From the NCBI GenBank assembly GCA_003164375.1, contig PLTE01000286.1, forward strand, positions 1,469 through 6,947: DNA of 5,479 nucleotides. Reading direction: 5' to 3'. This stretch comes from Hyphomicrobiales bacterium. Its GTDB lineage: Bacteria; Pseudomonadota; Alphaproteobacteria; Rhizobiales; Xanthobacteraceae. Of the stretch, positions 5,451 through 5,479 are shown piece by piece; position 1 is the first letter of the stretch, and every line of letters starts with the position of its first letter. The notes below the pieces were generated by a model that did not search any database, was not told the DNA's origin, and was given only the letters and a program-made list of their open reading frames with translations. The position numbers were made by a program, and so were the translations under genes.

Positions 5451-5479
5451 GCGGGTAGGGCGGATTAGATGGGGTAACG
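5451..5479. repeat. Possible partial intergenic repeat at the right edge
   Basis: The last bases contain GTAGGGCGGATTAG followed by GGGGTAACG. TAGGGCGGATTAG is one arm of a palindromic intergenic repeat I recall as common in Bradyrhizobium-type genomes, whose second arm reads like TAATCCGCC. The second arm would lie beyond the window, so this is a guess from half an element. No gene is visible between here and the start of the small secreted protein at 5313. Confidence 0.3.

Overview
This 5.5 kb window is GC-rich chromosomal DNA. Its proteins resemble those of Alphaproteobacteria of the order Hyphomicrobiales, in the Bradyrhizobium/Rhodopseudomonas/Xanthobacteraceae range. That placement is an inference from protein character and codon bias: there is no rRNA or marker gene here. 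No tRNA, CRISPR array, prophage or complete mobile element is visible.

Layout, left to right. (1) On the minus strand, the first 49 codons of a secreted protein run off the left edge; it resembles large exported proteins with a carboxypeptidase-regulatory-like domain. (2) Also on the minus strand is a 469-residue membrane-anchored coiled-coil protein built partly from a 140-residue duplicated module. (3) Divergent from it across 147 bp is a secreted N-acetylmuramoyl-L-alanine amidase (Amidase_3 fold) that keeps all its zinc and catalytic residues. (4) A major facilitator superfamily transporter converges on the amidase, leaving only 10 bp between the stop codons. (5) Divergent from the transporter across 259 bp is an orphan periplasmic binding protein of the molybdate-binding (ModA-like) fold. 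That gap carries a pair of 11-bp direct repeats that may be an operator or an insertion-sequence end. (6) A small secreted Gly/His-rich protein converges on the binding-protein gene. The right edge may hold the start of an intergenic repeat.

Apart from the first two genes, every neighbouring pair is convergent or divergent, so these are mostly single-gene transcription units and there is no operon to support a shared pathway. Four or five of the six products are exported or membrane-bound, which gives the window a cell-envelope flavour. The most suggestive pairing is the divergent coiled-coil protein and peptidoglycan amidase. I see no clear previously undescribed system; the best leads are the duplicated coiled-coil module, the altered ligand pocket of the ModA-like protein, and the paired repeats upstream of it.
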